From assembly GCA_963678445.1 (NCBI GenBank), contig OY782877.1, forward strand, positions 3,224,001 through 3,288,000: a stretch of 64,000 nt of DNA, written 5' to 3'. Within the stretch, counting starts at the first letter, position 1. Each line of letters opens with the position of its first letter. The DNA is from G963678445 sp963678445. Lineage in GTDB: Bacteria > Hydrogenedentota > Hydrogenedentia > Hydrogenedentales > G963678445. Shown here piece after piece: positions 9,401 through 15,963 of the stretch. The position numbers and the translations under genes were made by a program. The notes beneath the pieces were generated by a model, which saw nothing but the letters and a program-made list of their open reading frames with translations, had not been told where the DNA came from and ran no database searches.

Positions 9401-10374
9401 AGGGCCTCGGCGTTCAAAACGCTTTCCAGGCTAAGTGTGCTATACGTGGCCAGTGCGCAAACTACGGCGTAGTCGGGATGGGTAAAGTTGGGTAGCTGTG
9501 CCGCCACTGTGTCGTTGTATTCAAGCCAGAGGGCCAGATTGGATAGCCATGCGCTCCGGGCTTCCGCATAGAGCGGATGGCTCTGGTCCTCCAATACGCG
9601 CTCGAGTAGGAAGAATTCCAGCACGTCGGGTATGTGGTAGCCTTTTGTATCCGGGTTCAGATTAAAGAGTCCGGTAGTATCAATAGCCGTCTGATCGATG
9701 TTCAGCGTGGGGAGAAATTGGCTTATAAAAGGACGTGTCAAAAAATCCCAATCAACATCGTCAATTTGGTTCAGGATGTTGTTGTAATCGGCTAGCAGCA
9801 ATGCCAGTGTGTCTATGGGACCCAGCGTAAGATCGGGAGGATTGAGGGAGCGATCGATACCGCGCAGGTAATCAACAAAGTGCTGCAGGTCGCCCGGCAG
9901 GTGATGTTTAACAAATACGGCATTTACACTGGTATTCGTCGTTAAGGGGAAGGTGAGCGGCCATGCATACTGCGCTGCACCGGTATCCACCGACCAGTGG
10001 TCAAAGCGGTACCCGATAGACGGCGTTGCTTTAAGGGTGAGGGGCGTGTTCCAGCCAAAGGTGTAGGGCGAATTATAGGACACACCGCCAGATTCGACAG
10101 TAACGTCGCCTTGGGTCGTGTCGCAAGTAAGATTCAGCGTATATTGGTCAAGCTCAAACGTGGCGTATGCGGTTATATCCCTGTTCATGGTAAGCACCAC
10201 CGTACTGGGTTGGGTAGCGAGATCCCCCGTCCATCCCGTGAAATGATAATGAGGATTGGGCATCGCGCTAAGCGTGACGGAGTCGCCGTAGGTATACACT
10301 ATAGGGAAGCTATCCGTATTCGGCGGCGTCGCGGTGACATGACCGCTTCCCTTACTCAAGTCGTTTCTATTCAC
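6475..10374 (-). CDS. large secreted repeat protein with DUF7689-like C-terminal domain, N-terminally truncated
   Basis: 1299 residues. The N-terminus enters directly into a Listeria-Bacteroides (InlB-type) repeat (GSGHVTATPP ... YHFTGWTGDL), with a second repeat at about 75-155 and others near 450-530 and 1080-1160. There is no signal peptide, so the 5' end of the gene seems lost. Between repeats are modules of the type NGIPDAAEFALLEHVL and calcium-binding-like loops (DGDFDGDGFTNLEEY; DCDNDGLVNIGEW). The last about 135 residues differ in style: Y-NCIAW (Cys1184, Trp1187), His1260, WGSKRGK (1271-1276) and His1283 match the pattern I know from DUF7689-type proteins, with a papain-like Cys/His arrangement possible. 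A variable C-terminal domain on a repeat stalk, followed at 16 bases by duplicated secreted genes, resembles a polymorphic toxin. Expression in its truncated state is uncertain. Confidence 0.78.
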   Translation of the reverse strand: MNRNDLSKGSGHVTATPPNTDSFPIVYTYGDSVTLSAMPNPHYHFTGWTGDLATQPSTVVLTMNRDITAYATFELDQYTLNLTCDTTQGDVTVESGGVSYNSPYTFGWNTPLTLKATPSIGYRFDHWSVDTGAAQYAWPLTFPLTTNTSVNAVFVKHHLPGDLQHFVDYLRGIDRSLNPPDLTLGPIDTLALLLADYNNILNQIDDVDWDFLTRPFISQFLPTLNIDQTAIDTTGLFNLNPDTKGYHIPDVLEFFLLERVLEDQSHPLYAEARSAWLSNLALWLEYNDTVAAQLPNFTHPDYAVVCALATYSTLSLESVLNAEALYIANLVQRYGIVPQPPSCWEFTCLDDVFHQDGDFDGDGFTNLEEYLFQDVEDGFASFTTWTDTPGFFHALALSTSNQLVSKEMLLSVNDPEATGTPPSVKVTLQDEGNGALTPFEGTKYILTYSPLDWPPNSTQTDCPDCEVNTLPLTAQADTDWTFLYWQDQWHNTLRIANFNNMAFQQNTGGIPFPDIQLPLDADVILTAFFEERSELTDLDLIADLGIFLENIGELTSAQEVSNMQWDRGGLFFDEAGNPIHTENGIPDAAEFALLEHVLLHPEINLSETGGVSNKLVYKHFMQNHARATTDISPWCNPLINPQPVECTAAIINVIASYMTLGYYGATDMICHEIEELTGIELDSSNYAIESLQHFAPENDCDNDGLVNIGEWHYTLDSVQPASLNAPKAASSTSLGDAKNYGSNASDGIAPSGYQPPPGECVTCENDTCNGATTPITLENVLLDPDGNDGPEPERVAIRITGKTNDCEIDTIGENSTVPLRVGREVTVTAETINPAFATFSCWHAPDLPIDGSDKSVETFVVPKSYEGYTIKANVIEKWETTLFLPAAQIAENVGLHLLSEGSISPVYDESDIYQGVNITTPQNESVTISFFLPPEGKGRWELYDNGVINDVISYGATIQLPGKSELTALEPIISSSPIPSTAKTYTSSSTIGVLPIIVGGTRILPPVTCSSSCDVTAIPVPHSNTLGYQGVSWETTPSSCGAHVSYKAKSAHTLDLGYSRCKGYVTSDPAQKYYNDNDIVQIKARPLPGYAFAGWCGKGDAWGYATSDTNGWTRVFLPNTLSNLKKSTIYLTMTESRSITPVFQPICACGIPNAACAFLGYYTEGEEKLVPVCKTDEPTDRYNCIAWSVGRTDKWITYFYPSSDPKYVSVDAEYGNNDGKIKNDDWDAFYAEHGFEHCATREGARVGLVFDENNPKKGLHAYKIDDCGGNWGSKRGKEERITHGDTWLKEYGPPTRYYR

Positions 10375-10392
10375 TTCAAGTTTTCTTTCCTG

Positions 10393-10413
10393 TCTGGGAT
10401 TATATAATCCAGA
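10393..10413. promoter_or_regulatory. 21-bp palindrome upstream of the large protein
   Basis: The sequence tctgg(g)attatataatccaga is nearly self-complementary and contains TATAAT readable on both strands. It lies about 20-40 bases before the ATG at 10374 on the minus strand, so it may be an operator or a -10 region. It may also mark the breakpoint where the 5' end of the gene was lost. Confidence 0.35.
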
Positions 10414-10461
10414 CCAGAAATTGATATACGAGCGGAAAGGGCACTTTAGACTTACGCAATA

Positions 10462-10490
10462 CCCCCCTCACGGATGTAGGTCCGGGGGGG
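10462..10490 (+). terminator. rho-independent terminator-like hairpin
   Basis: A G/C-rich stem (cccccc ... gggggg with inner cgga/tccg) is followed by CTTTTTTA at 10491-10498 on the plus strand. It would stop plus-strand transcripts entering the CBASS promoter region from antisense of the large gene. Confidence 0.6.
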
Positions 10491-10498
10491 CTTTTTTA

Positions 10499-10761
10499 GA
10501 TCTGTCGACAGACATCCCCGATAACGTCATAGAAACTCATTTTCTTCGGAGTATCCCGTGTCTGAGATAATATTGCTTGTGAAATACATCAGCTTCATTC
10601 AATAGTTGGTGGACCTTGGGAGTGTTCTTTATCTGATATCCAATTATCATAGTGATTGGAAGCGCAGGAAGACTAACAAAATTTATCGAGAATAGCTCCA
10701 TATAACATATTTGAAATCAGCTACATATGAAGGGTGTTCTGAAATAGAATTCGGTGCTTTG
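10499..10761. other. intergenic region before the CBASS promoter
   Basis: No gene, RNA motif or repeat is seen. It is AT-rich and contains only short frames on both strands. It may be leftover flanking sequence of the inserted cassette. Confidence 0.4.
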
Positions 10762-10788
10762 TTAGCACTTGACATCAATGAGTGCTAA
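10762..10788 (+). promoter_or_regulatory. CIRCE-like operator (HrcA binding site)
   Basis: The site reads TTAGCACTT, nine spacer bases, then GAGTGCTAA. The consensus CIRCE element is TTAGCACTC-N9-GAGTGCTAA, so 17 of 18 arm bases match and the spacer is exactly nine. It overlaps the -35 hexamer and most of the spacer of the promoter at 10769-10798. CIRCE is known as the HrcA repressor operator in front of groE and dnaK operons. Here it precedes the CBASS operon, so heat or protein-folding stress would be expected to derepress it. Confidence 0.85.
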
Positions 10789-10798
10789 GCGTTATACT
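10769..10798 (+). promoter_or_regulatory. sigma70-type promoter of the CBASS operon
   Basis: TTGACA at 10769-10774, an 18-base spacer, and TATACT at 10793-10798. Transcription would begin near 10805, giving a leader of about 75 bases before the patatin ATG at 10882. The CIRCE palindrome lies across the -35 region. Confidence 0.75.
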
Positions 10799-10881
10799 CA
10801 TAATTATCCTAAAAAGGGTGCGTATTAAGCGCCAGAGATAGCTTAGCAAAACAGAGATTATAAAGGACTTAACGAAACCAC

Positions 10882-11865
10882 ATGACAGAACCTTTTCAGA
10901 TACTCTCGTTAGATGGCGGCGGCATCAAGGGCCTATTTTCTGCTGCTGTGCTGGCACATATCGAGAAGGACTTGAAAACCCGAATCGTAGACCATTTCGA
11001 TTTAATCGTCGGCACTTCTACCGGTGGAATCATAGCTCTGGCCCTAGGCCTAGGAATATCGCCCAAGGAGATAGTTGAGTTCTATGTAGAAAAAGGACCA
11101 AAGATTTTTCCGAAGGGATGGTTGTTTCGGCCTGTAAGAGGACTTCAACATTATGTCATGCGAAAATTCTCTGCTAGGGGACTTGAGAAGGCTCTTCAAG
11201 AAATCGCTGGCGACAAGACTCTGGGAGACTGCCAAAAGCGTTTAGTAGTTCCTTCCTATAACCTTCAAGAGAATGATGTTTACCTTTTCAAGACCCCCCA
11301 TCATAAACGCTTTCGAAGGGACTGGGAAATTCCTGTCTGGAAGGTGGCCCGTGCGACCTCCGCTGCTCCTACATACTTCTCGGCATACAGAGGGATTGAT
11401 TCTGTCCGTCTCATTGACGGAGGTGTGTGGGCAAATAATCCGTGTATGGTGGGTGTAGTCGAAGCTATGAGCACACTCTCTGTTGATTCTGCCTGCCTGA
11501 AACTATTTAGCATTGGTACTTCAGATGGAGTAGTACGGCGCTCCTCGCTACTTGATTGGGCAGGGCGTTTTCTTTGGGCACGTCACGCCAGCGATGTGCT
11601 CTTGGACGCGCAGTCAAGAGGAGCCTTCACCCAAGCTAAACTCATTTTAGGCACGGACCGGACGTACCGCATCAACCCTAAGGTACCTGCGGGGCTGTTC
11701 GGTCTCGATAAATTGTCAACAAAAGAACATCTAGGTATGGCAGCTCACCAAAGTAGAAAGTTTATACCTATCTTTGAACAACACTTCGCAGCCCACACCG
11801 CCCCAAAGTATCAACCGTTCTATGGCCGAAACTCAGATACCGACGAAACACCGACAACTGATTAA
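10882..11865 (+). CDS. capV: patatin-like phospholipase, CBASS effector CapV
   Basis: 327 residues, the usual size of CapV. The patatin oxyanion loop DGGGIKG is at 11-17, the nucleophile elbow GTSTG has Ser46, and the catalytic Asp is in DGG at 179-181, completing the Ser/Asp dyad. CapV-type enzymes are activated by the cyclic nucleotide made by the neighbouring CD-NTase and degrade the inner membrane, killing the infected cell. It is the first gene of a three-gene operon; AAGGAC lies 13 bases before the ATG. The CD-NTase gene begins 8 bases after its stop. Family assignment is firm; the activating nucleotide cannot be read from the sequence. Confidence 0.95.
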   Translation: MTEPFQILSLDGGGIKGLFSAAVLAHIEKDLKTRIVDHFDLIVGTSTGGIIALALGLGISPKEIVEFYVEKGPKIFPKGWLFRPVRGLQHYVMRKFSARGLEKALQEIAGDKTLGDCQKRLVVPSYNLQENDVYLFKTPHHKRFRRDWEIPVWKVARATSAAPTYFSAYRGIDSVRLIDGGVWANNPCMVGVVEAMSTLSVDSACLKLFSIGTSDGVVRRSSLLDWAGRFLWARHASDVLLDAQSRGAFTQAKLILGTDRTYRINPKVPAGLFGLDKLSTKEHLGMAAHQSRKFIPIFEQHFAAHTAPKYQPFYGRNSDTDETPTTD

Positions 11866-11873
11866 GGAAACAT

Positions 11874-13067
11874 ATGATGGAGACAAAACAAAAAGTGATT
11901 GAGTCGTTGGTAGAATCGCTTGAGGTTTCGCCTAGCACGTATGAGTTAGCCGAAAGCAGGTATAAGGATTTGGGGGTGTGGCTTCATGACGCTTCCAAAG
12001 CAAAGGTAGCGCCATATGATCCACATGTTTTTCCCCAAGGCTCTATTCGGCTTGGCACAGCCATTCGCCCCTTGGATTCCGACCATTACGATTTGGACCT
12101 AGCGTGCGAATTGCGAGCAGGTATCTCGACGAATTCTCACAGCCAAGAAGATGTAAAGGCTTTTATTGGCGGGGATCTTGAGAAATATCGAATCGAGCGA
12201 AATATTAAGGATAAGCTTGATGAAAAACATCGCTGTTGGAGGCTAAACTACCAAGATAGTCCTAGATTCCATATGGACACCGTTCCATGTATCCCACACG
12301 ATGAAAAAATACGACAACATCTTTTTGAAAGCATGAAAACGGGAAGCATCCAGACAGAACTCGCTGATAACATCGCCAATCAAGCAATTGCTATCACTGA
12401 TAACAGGCGGCCAGATTTTTCCATGCTCTCTCCCAACTGGCCTATCAGCAATCCCGAAGGATATGCTATTTGGTTTGAATCCCGCATGAGACAAGCGAAG
12501 CAGCTTCTCGAATGTCGGGTGGCTTCGGCTCTGGTAGCAAGTATCGAGGAGCTTCCTACTTACCAATGGAAATCCCCACTTCAGCGATGTGTGCAGATTT
12601 TGAAACGGCATAGGGACCAGATGTTTCGTCAGAATGGCGATGCCAAACCTATCTCAATAATCATAACGACTCTGGCCGCTCAGGCCTACCAGGGTGAACG
12701 CGACATATACGAGGTGCTTGCGCAGATTTTGAACTCAATGGGTAACTTTGTACGCCCTACAGCGCCACGTGTCCCAAATCCTGTAAATCCGAAAGAAGAC
12801 TTTGCCGACAAGTGGGGCACGCTAGAAGGAAAGCGGCTTGCACTTGAAGATAACTTCCGGCTTTGGCTGCAACAAGCAAAGGCAGACTTTGAAAACCTTT
12901 CCTCCGCAAGAACACGCCAGCGGGTGGCTTCACTGACTACTCATAAGTATGGAGTGAATATCAGCGAAGAACGACTTGAGCAAATCCCAGGGCTTTCTTC
13001 ATCTGCCCCGACAATTGCGTCTTTTAAGATCGCCGAATCGTCACCCCCAAAGCCATGGCAAAAGTAA
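11874..13067 (+). CDS. CD-NTase (cGAS/DncV-like nucleotidyltransferase) of CBASS
   Basis: 397 residues. The nucleotidyltransferase core has the GS motif in FPQGSIRLGT (Gly56-Ser57), the metal-binding Asp pair in YDLDLACEL (Asp73, Asp75) and the third Asp in FHMDTVPC (Asp135). The size and the HYDLDLACEL context match bacterial CD-NTases that make cyclic di- or trinucleotide alarms on phage infection. Two Met codons are adjacent (11874 and 11877); AAGGA precedes them and overlaps the capV stop. It overlaps the E2-like gene by 13 bases. I cannot assign the clade (CdnA-H) or the product with certainty. Confidence 0.94.
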   Translation: MMETKQKVIESLVESLEVSPSTYELAESRYKDLGVWLHDASKAKVAPYDPHVFPQGSIRLGTAIRPLDSDHYDLDLACELRAGISTNSHSQEDVKAFIGGDLEKYRIERNIKDKLDEKHRCWRLNYQDSPRFHMDTVPCIPHDEKIRQHLFESMKTGSIQTELADNIANQAIAITDNRRPDFSMLSPNWPISNPEGYAIWFESRMRQAKQLLECRVASALVASIEELPTYQWKSPLQRCVQILKRHRDQMFRQNGDAKPISIIITTLAAQAYQGERDIYEVLAQILNSMGNFVRPTAPRVPNPVNPKEDFADKWGTLEGKRLALEDNFRLWLQQAKADFENLSSARTRQRVASLTTHKYGVNISEERLEQIPGLSSSAPTIASFKIAESSPPKPWQK

Positions 13068-13723
13068 AAAAAACTTGGACGGATATTGATCTACAGGGAT
13101 TTCTACGCAAGTTCCCTGACATGTCTGTAGTACCGCAGAAAGAAGGTTCGTTGGTTCTTGAGGGTTGTTTTAGCTTTGAGGCATCAACAACTTCTCATGG
13201 CTCTGAGTCTGGTACTTACCTTCTTCGAATCAAAGTTCCACCCTCATTTCCTGCAGAGCTTCCTCGGGTTCAAGAACTCGGAAAGCGCATACCTAAGAAT
13301 CCAGAACACCATATCAATTCCGACGGTTCACTCTGTTTGGGATCGCGTATCCGTCTACTTGTTCAAATCTCAAAAGAGCCGACTCTTTGTGGCTTCGCTA
13401 AGAATTGTCTAATACCATATCTCTTTGCCATCACACGAAAACTAAAACATGGTAACGCACTGGTATTCGGAGAGCTTGCTCACGGCAACACAGGAGAACT
13501 CAACGATTATGCTGATTTGTTGAATCTTGACAATCCCCCTGCGGTCCTTTGCGCATTGAAGTATCTCGGAATGAAAAAGAGACGCGCCAACAAACTACCT
13601 TGTCCATGTGGCTGTGGCTTGCGCCTTGGCAAGTGTAGATTCAACTTTCATTTACGCGAACTCCGTTGTCTTGCTGAAAGGGATTGGTTTCAGTCGGTCC
13701 TAAGCGATCTGGAGAAACAGTGA
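13055..13723 (+). CDS. E2-like (ubiquitin-conjugating-fold) CBASS protein with Cys-rich tail
   Basis: 222 residues. The central part has the E2 pattern VPPSFPAELPRV ... HHINSDGSLCLG, where Cys94 corresponds to the E2 catalytic cysteine and His85/His86 precede it. The C-terminus has a compact CPCGCGxxxGKC motif (183-194), like SEC-C zinc motifs. Known short type II CBASS operons encode an E2-only protein that acts on the CD-NTase C-terminus and primes or tunes it. The gene starts inside the CD-NTase gene (13-base overlap), so translation is coupled. No E1 or JAB deconjugase gene is present, which defines the short subtype. Confidence 0.9.
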   Translation: MAKVKKTWTDIDLQGFLRKFPDMSVVPQKEGSLVLEGCFSFEASTTSHGSESGTYLLRIKVPPSFPAELPRVQELGKRIPKNPEHHINSDGSLCLGSRIRLLVQISKEPTLCGFAKNCLIPYLFAITRKLKHGNALVFGELAHGNTGELNDYADLLNLDNPPAVLCALKYLGMKKRRANKLPCPCGCGLRLGKCRFNFHLRELRCLAERDWFQSVLSDLEKQ

Positions 13724-13786
13724 TACTGTAGCGCTAAGAGACATCAGAATGCGAATACTGATCCTTACACGCTCCTTTAAGCTAGT

Positions 13787-15274
13787 CTAAAAGAGGGAGG
13801 CCCCCCGGCTATGCCGGGGGATACTTACTAATAACGTCTCCAACTGCGTCAGGCCCGACAAATACGACAAATCCGAGAACTCACCCGTCGCGGATATCTG
13901 GTTTTCACTCAGATTCAGCGTCGTCAGGTTCTTAAGATCTTCCAGAAAATCAATCTCAGAAAAAGAATTGTTCGACAAATCCAACGTCTGCAAATCCAGG
14001 CAATATTGAATCCCTTCTATCGAAGTAATTCCCAACCCCGACGCATCCAACGAGGTAAAACCTTTGTTTATCAAACCTTCCCAATACAACGTACCTGTCA
14101 ATTTCCCCACCGCCGCACGCACCGCCGTTTCCAAACGCATATCCACAAAATACGTCGTCGCATCCGGTGACGGCAAGGCTACCATCCGCACCTGCACATC
14201 GGAATTCATCGTCAAAGTCGTCGGATTGTCGTAAGCATGGACCGGGTCCATTCCGGGAACAGTCACCTCGAAATACTCAAGAATCCAGTCCTCTTCCGGA
14301 ACCGCCATAATCTCCACCGAAGCACCCGCACGATACTTCTCCGCAATCGGATACGGATATATCCCCAAGCCCGACCAAGACCGTGTCATCGTATAAAACG
14401 TTCCCGCAGGAACCGTCTGCACATCCAACGCCGCCGCATAATACGCCGCAAAATTCTGCTCAAACGTACTCAGCACCGCCTCCTCCTGCCACTCCAGCAG
14501 ATTACTGAACGTATCCCCATCCACATCCCCCTGCGCAGAAATCAGCGGCACCAACGATGTATCCAGCAAGATAGAAAAATCTTCCTCCTCTGCAAACTCA
14601 ATCCCCAACTCATCCGAAAACACCGTGGCTATAAACACAGAAAGCGGATCTCCCAACACCGCATACGCCGTTAACACCTCAACCACCCCCGCAGGCACGC
14701 CTGCCGGGACCGTCGCATCAGCAAACAACGCCGCCACCGCCAACCAACGCGTTGCCAACGCCACATGCGTAAGCCCACCCGAAGCCGACAAATCCACCGT
14801 ATCATCCTGCAACACATCCTCCAACACCAAAAACTCCGCCAGATCCGGAAAACCATTCGGCTCCCCATACGCAACCCCATCCTCATCCAACGACGCACCA
14901 TTTAGATCAACCGCCTCTGCGCTATCCGGCAAATCCAAAAACGTTGCAAACGTCGCCATCGAAGCCCGCAGATCCAGATTATCAAACTGCCCACCCGTCT
15001 TCGCCTCCAGAAAGCCCCTACCCCTACTACCCTTTTCCTCCATCAACATCGCGCGCCGCTCAGGATTCGAAAAACTTTCCCAATCCACCGACATACGATG
15101 TACCCGATCCAATTTTCTCGCCTCCTCCTCCGTGATCCCCTCCATATCCGGCAAAATCTTACGCAACCCCTGCTTCGCACTCGTAAAACGCGGCATCCCC
15201 ATTCCCGAAACTCGAGCACGCCCCTCCAATACCCCCTGCGACCCCGCCTTCCCCTCTCCCGCACCCCGCTTCAT
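13787..15274 (-). CDS. secreted-type repeat protein with leucine-rich repeats, truncated
   Basis: The start at 15274 has AAGGGG upstream. About 495 residues: a low-complexity N-terminus without signal peptide; a module NGFPDLAEFLVLEDVL that closely resembles one in the 1299-residue protein at 6475-10374; a calcium-loop-like DVDGDTFSNLLEW; an InlB-like repeat region (about 300-370); then leucine-rich repeats (LQTLDLSNNSFSEIDFL, LTTLNLSENQI). The last dozen residues (SIPRHSRG...) are encoded by a GC-rich hairpin, so the natural C-terminus appears to be missing. It lies just beyond the CBASS operon, with its 3' end facing it. Possibly the other half of the interrupted gene, or an independently decayed paralogue. 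Confidence 0.6.
   Translation of the reverse strand: MKRGAGEGKAGSQGVLEGRARVSGMGMPRFTSAKQGLRKILPDMEGITEEEARKLDRVHRMSVDWESFSNPERRAMLMEEKGSRGRGFLEAKTGGQFDNLDLRASMATFATFLDLPDSAEAVDLNGASLDEDGVAYGEPNGFPDLAEFLVLEDVLQDDTVDLSASGGLTHVALATRWLAVAALFADATVPAGVPAGVVEVLTAYAVLGDPLSVFIATVFSDELGIEFAEEEDFSILLDTSLVPLISAQGDVDGDTFSNLLEWQEEAVLSTFEQNFAAYYAAALDVQTVPAGTFYTMTRSWSGLGIYPYPIAEKYRAGASVEIMAVPEEDWILEYFEVTVPGMDPVHAYDNPTTLTMNSDVQVRMVALPSPDATTYFVDMRLETAVRAAVGKLTGTLYWEGLINKGFTSLDASGLGITSIEGIQYCLDLQTLDLSNNSFSEIDFLEDLKNLTTLNLSENQISATGEFSDLSYLSGLTQLETLLVSIPRHSRGASLF
13802..13820. terminator. GC-rich hairpin between CBASS and the leucine-rich-repeat gene
   Basis: A perfect 8-bp stem cccccggc / gccggggg with a three-base loop. 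On the minus strand it is followed by CCTCCCTCTTTT, a weak T-tract. It lies inside the 3' end of the minus-strand frame and may terminate both convergent units. Confidence 0.5.
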
Positions 15275-15599
15275 CAGAGCCCCCTTCCCTGTATGCCGCA
15301 AACACAACTTTTAATTGCCGGAGCAATAACAAGTACAAGGATTGCCTGCCGAATAGAGTTCGATAAGTGCGGCCACGCACTTATGATTTCCGCCAGATCG
15401 CCATAAATCTGGTGCATACATATAGCACGCTCAGATGTGTTCTCTGTGTGTCTTGAGTGTCGCGGTTCTGTAGTCGAAGTGTTGTTTCGGCAGTCCGAAC
15501 ACAGCTTATAACTGTTTAGATTTGTTGTAGTTGTGTGTTCGCATGTGGTTGAAGTGTTGAGATTCTGTGAGGATGTGTTGATAGAATTAATTGCATTTT
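15275..15599. other. island right-end region without gene
   Basis: No convincing gene on either strand. Around 15420-15580 the plus strand is rich in GTGT and TTGT runs, which looks degraded. The right attachment site follows directly. Confidence 0.4.
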
Positions 15600-15620
15600 G
15601 ATTCCCGCCTCCTCCACCAT
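15600..15620 (+). other. attachment site (att) distal copy
   Basis: 21 bases matching 20 of 21 positions of the tmRNA 3' end at 1194-1214, including CCA. The rest of the tmRNA is absent upstream, so this is an att copy and not a gene duplicate. It marks the probable distal end of a 14.4-kb island. Confidence 0.75.
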
Positions 15621-15633
15621 GCAAACACTTGAG

Positions 15634-15662
15634 GCCCTTGAGGTTATAATAGCCTCAAGGGC
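15634..15662 (+). terminator. strong hairpin, possibly the ancestral tmRNA terminator
   Basis: A perfect 10-bp stem gcccttgagg / cctcaagggc with a nine-base loop, followed by GTTTGTGTATTTG. It lies 13 bases beyond the distal att copy, where the tmRNA terminator would have been before the island inserted. Confidence 0.6.
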
Positions 15663-15963
15663 GTTTGTGTATTTGTTGGGTGCGCGTGTGCAGCCATAGC
15701 ACCCATCACGTATTCCCCTGCTTCTCCCAACGAAGTTTTTGTTGTGCTCAGGGGGGGGATGACCATATTTTCTGGGTGGCCCCCTGCCCCTTTGTGGTCG
15801 CTGGACCGCTTTGGTAAGGTGGCCCCGGAATCCCTCCTTGACAAAAGTTTCAGGGGGTGAGAAAATATGCGCTGTTTTTCGGCGCGTTTGTCAGAGTATT
15901 TTTGTTTGCGCGTTGCTCTCTTTTTGCGTCAATCAGGGCAATATCTGTGAGAAAGGAATTGTT
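15663..15963. other. intergenic region before the sialidase, with a repeat fragment
   Basis: No gene seen. Bases 15791-15812 (tttgtggtcgctggaccgcttt) match the end of the dispersed repeat found at 43.8, 50.0 and 51.9 kb. AAGGA near 15953 is the sialidase ribosome site. Confidence 0.45.

Noticed and set aside
8362..9495. 377-codon open frame on the plus strand
   Set aside because: Antisense to the large secreted protein, compositionally a mirror of it, no start signals.
14237..15406. Arg/Ser/Pro-rich plus-strand frames
   Set aside because: Antisense to the leucine-rich-repeat gene; the composition follows from the complementary strand.
15600..15620. A second tmRNA or a tRNA gene
   Set aside because: Only the last 21 bases of the tmRNA end are present; no 5' half, tag or cloverleaf can be formed.
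15274..15624. Minus-strand frame over the distal att site
   Set aside because: Low-complexity Asn/Thr sequence from the degraded GTGT-rich region; includes the att copy; no ribosome site.
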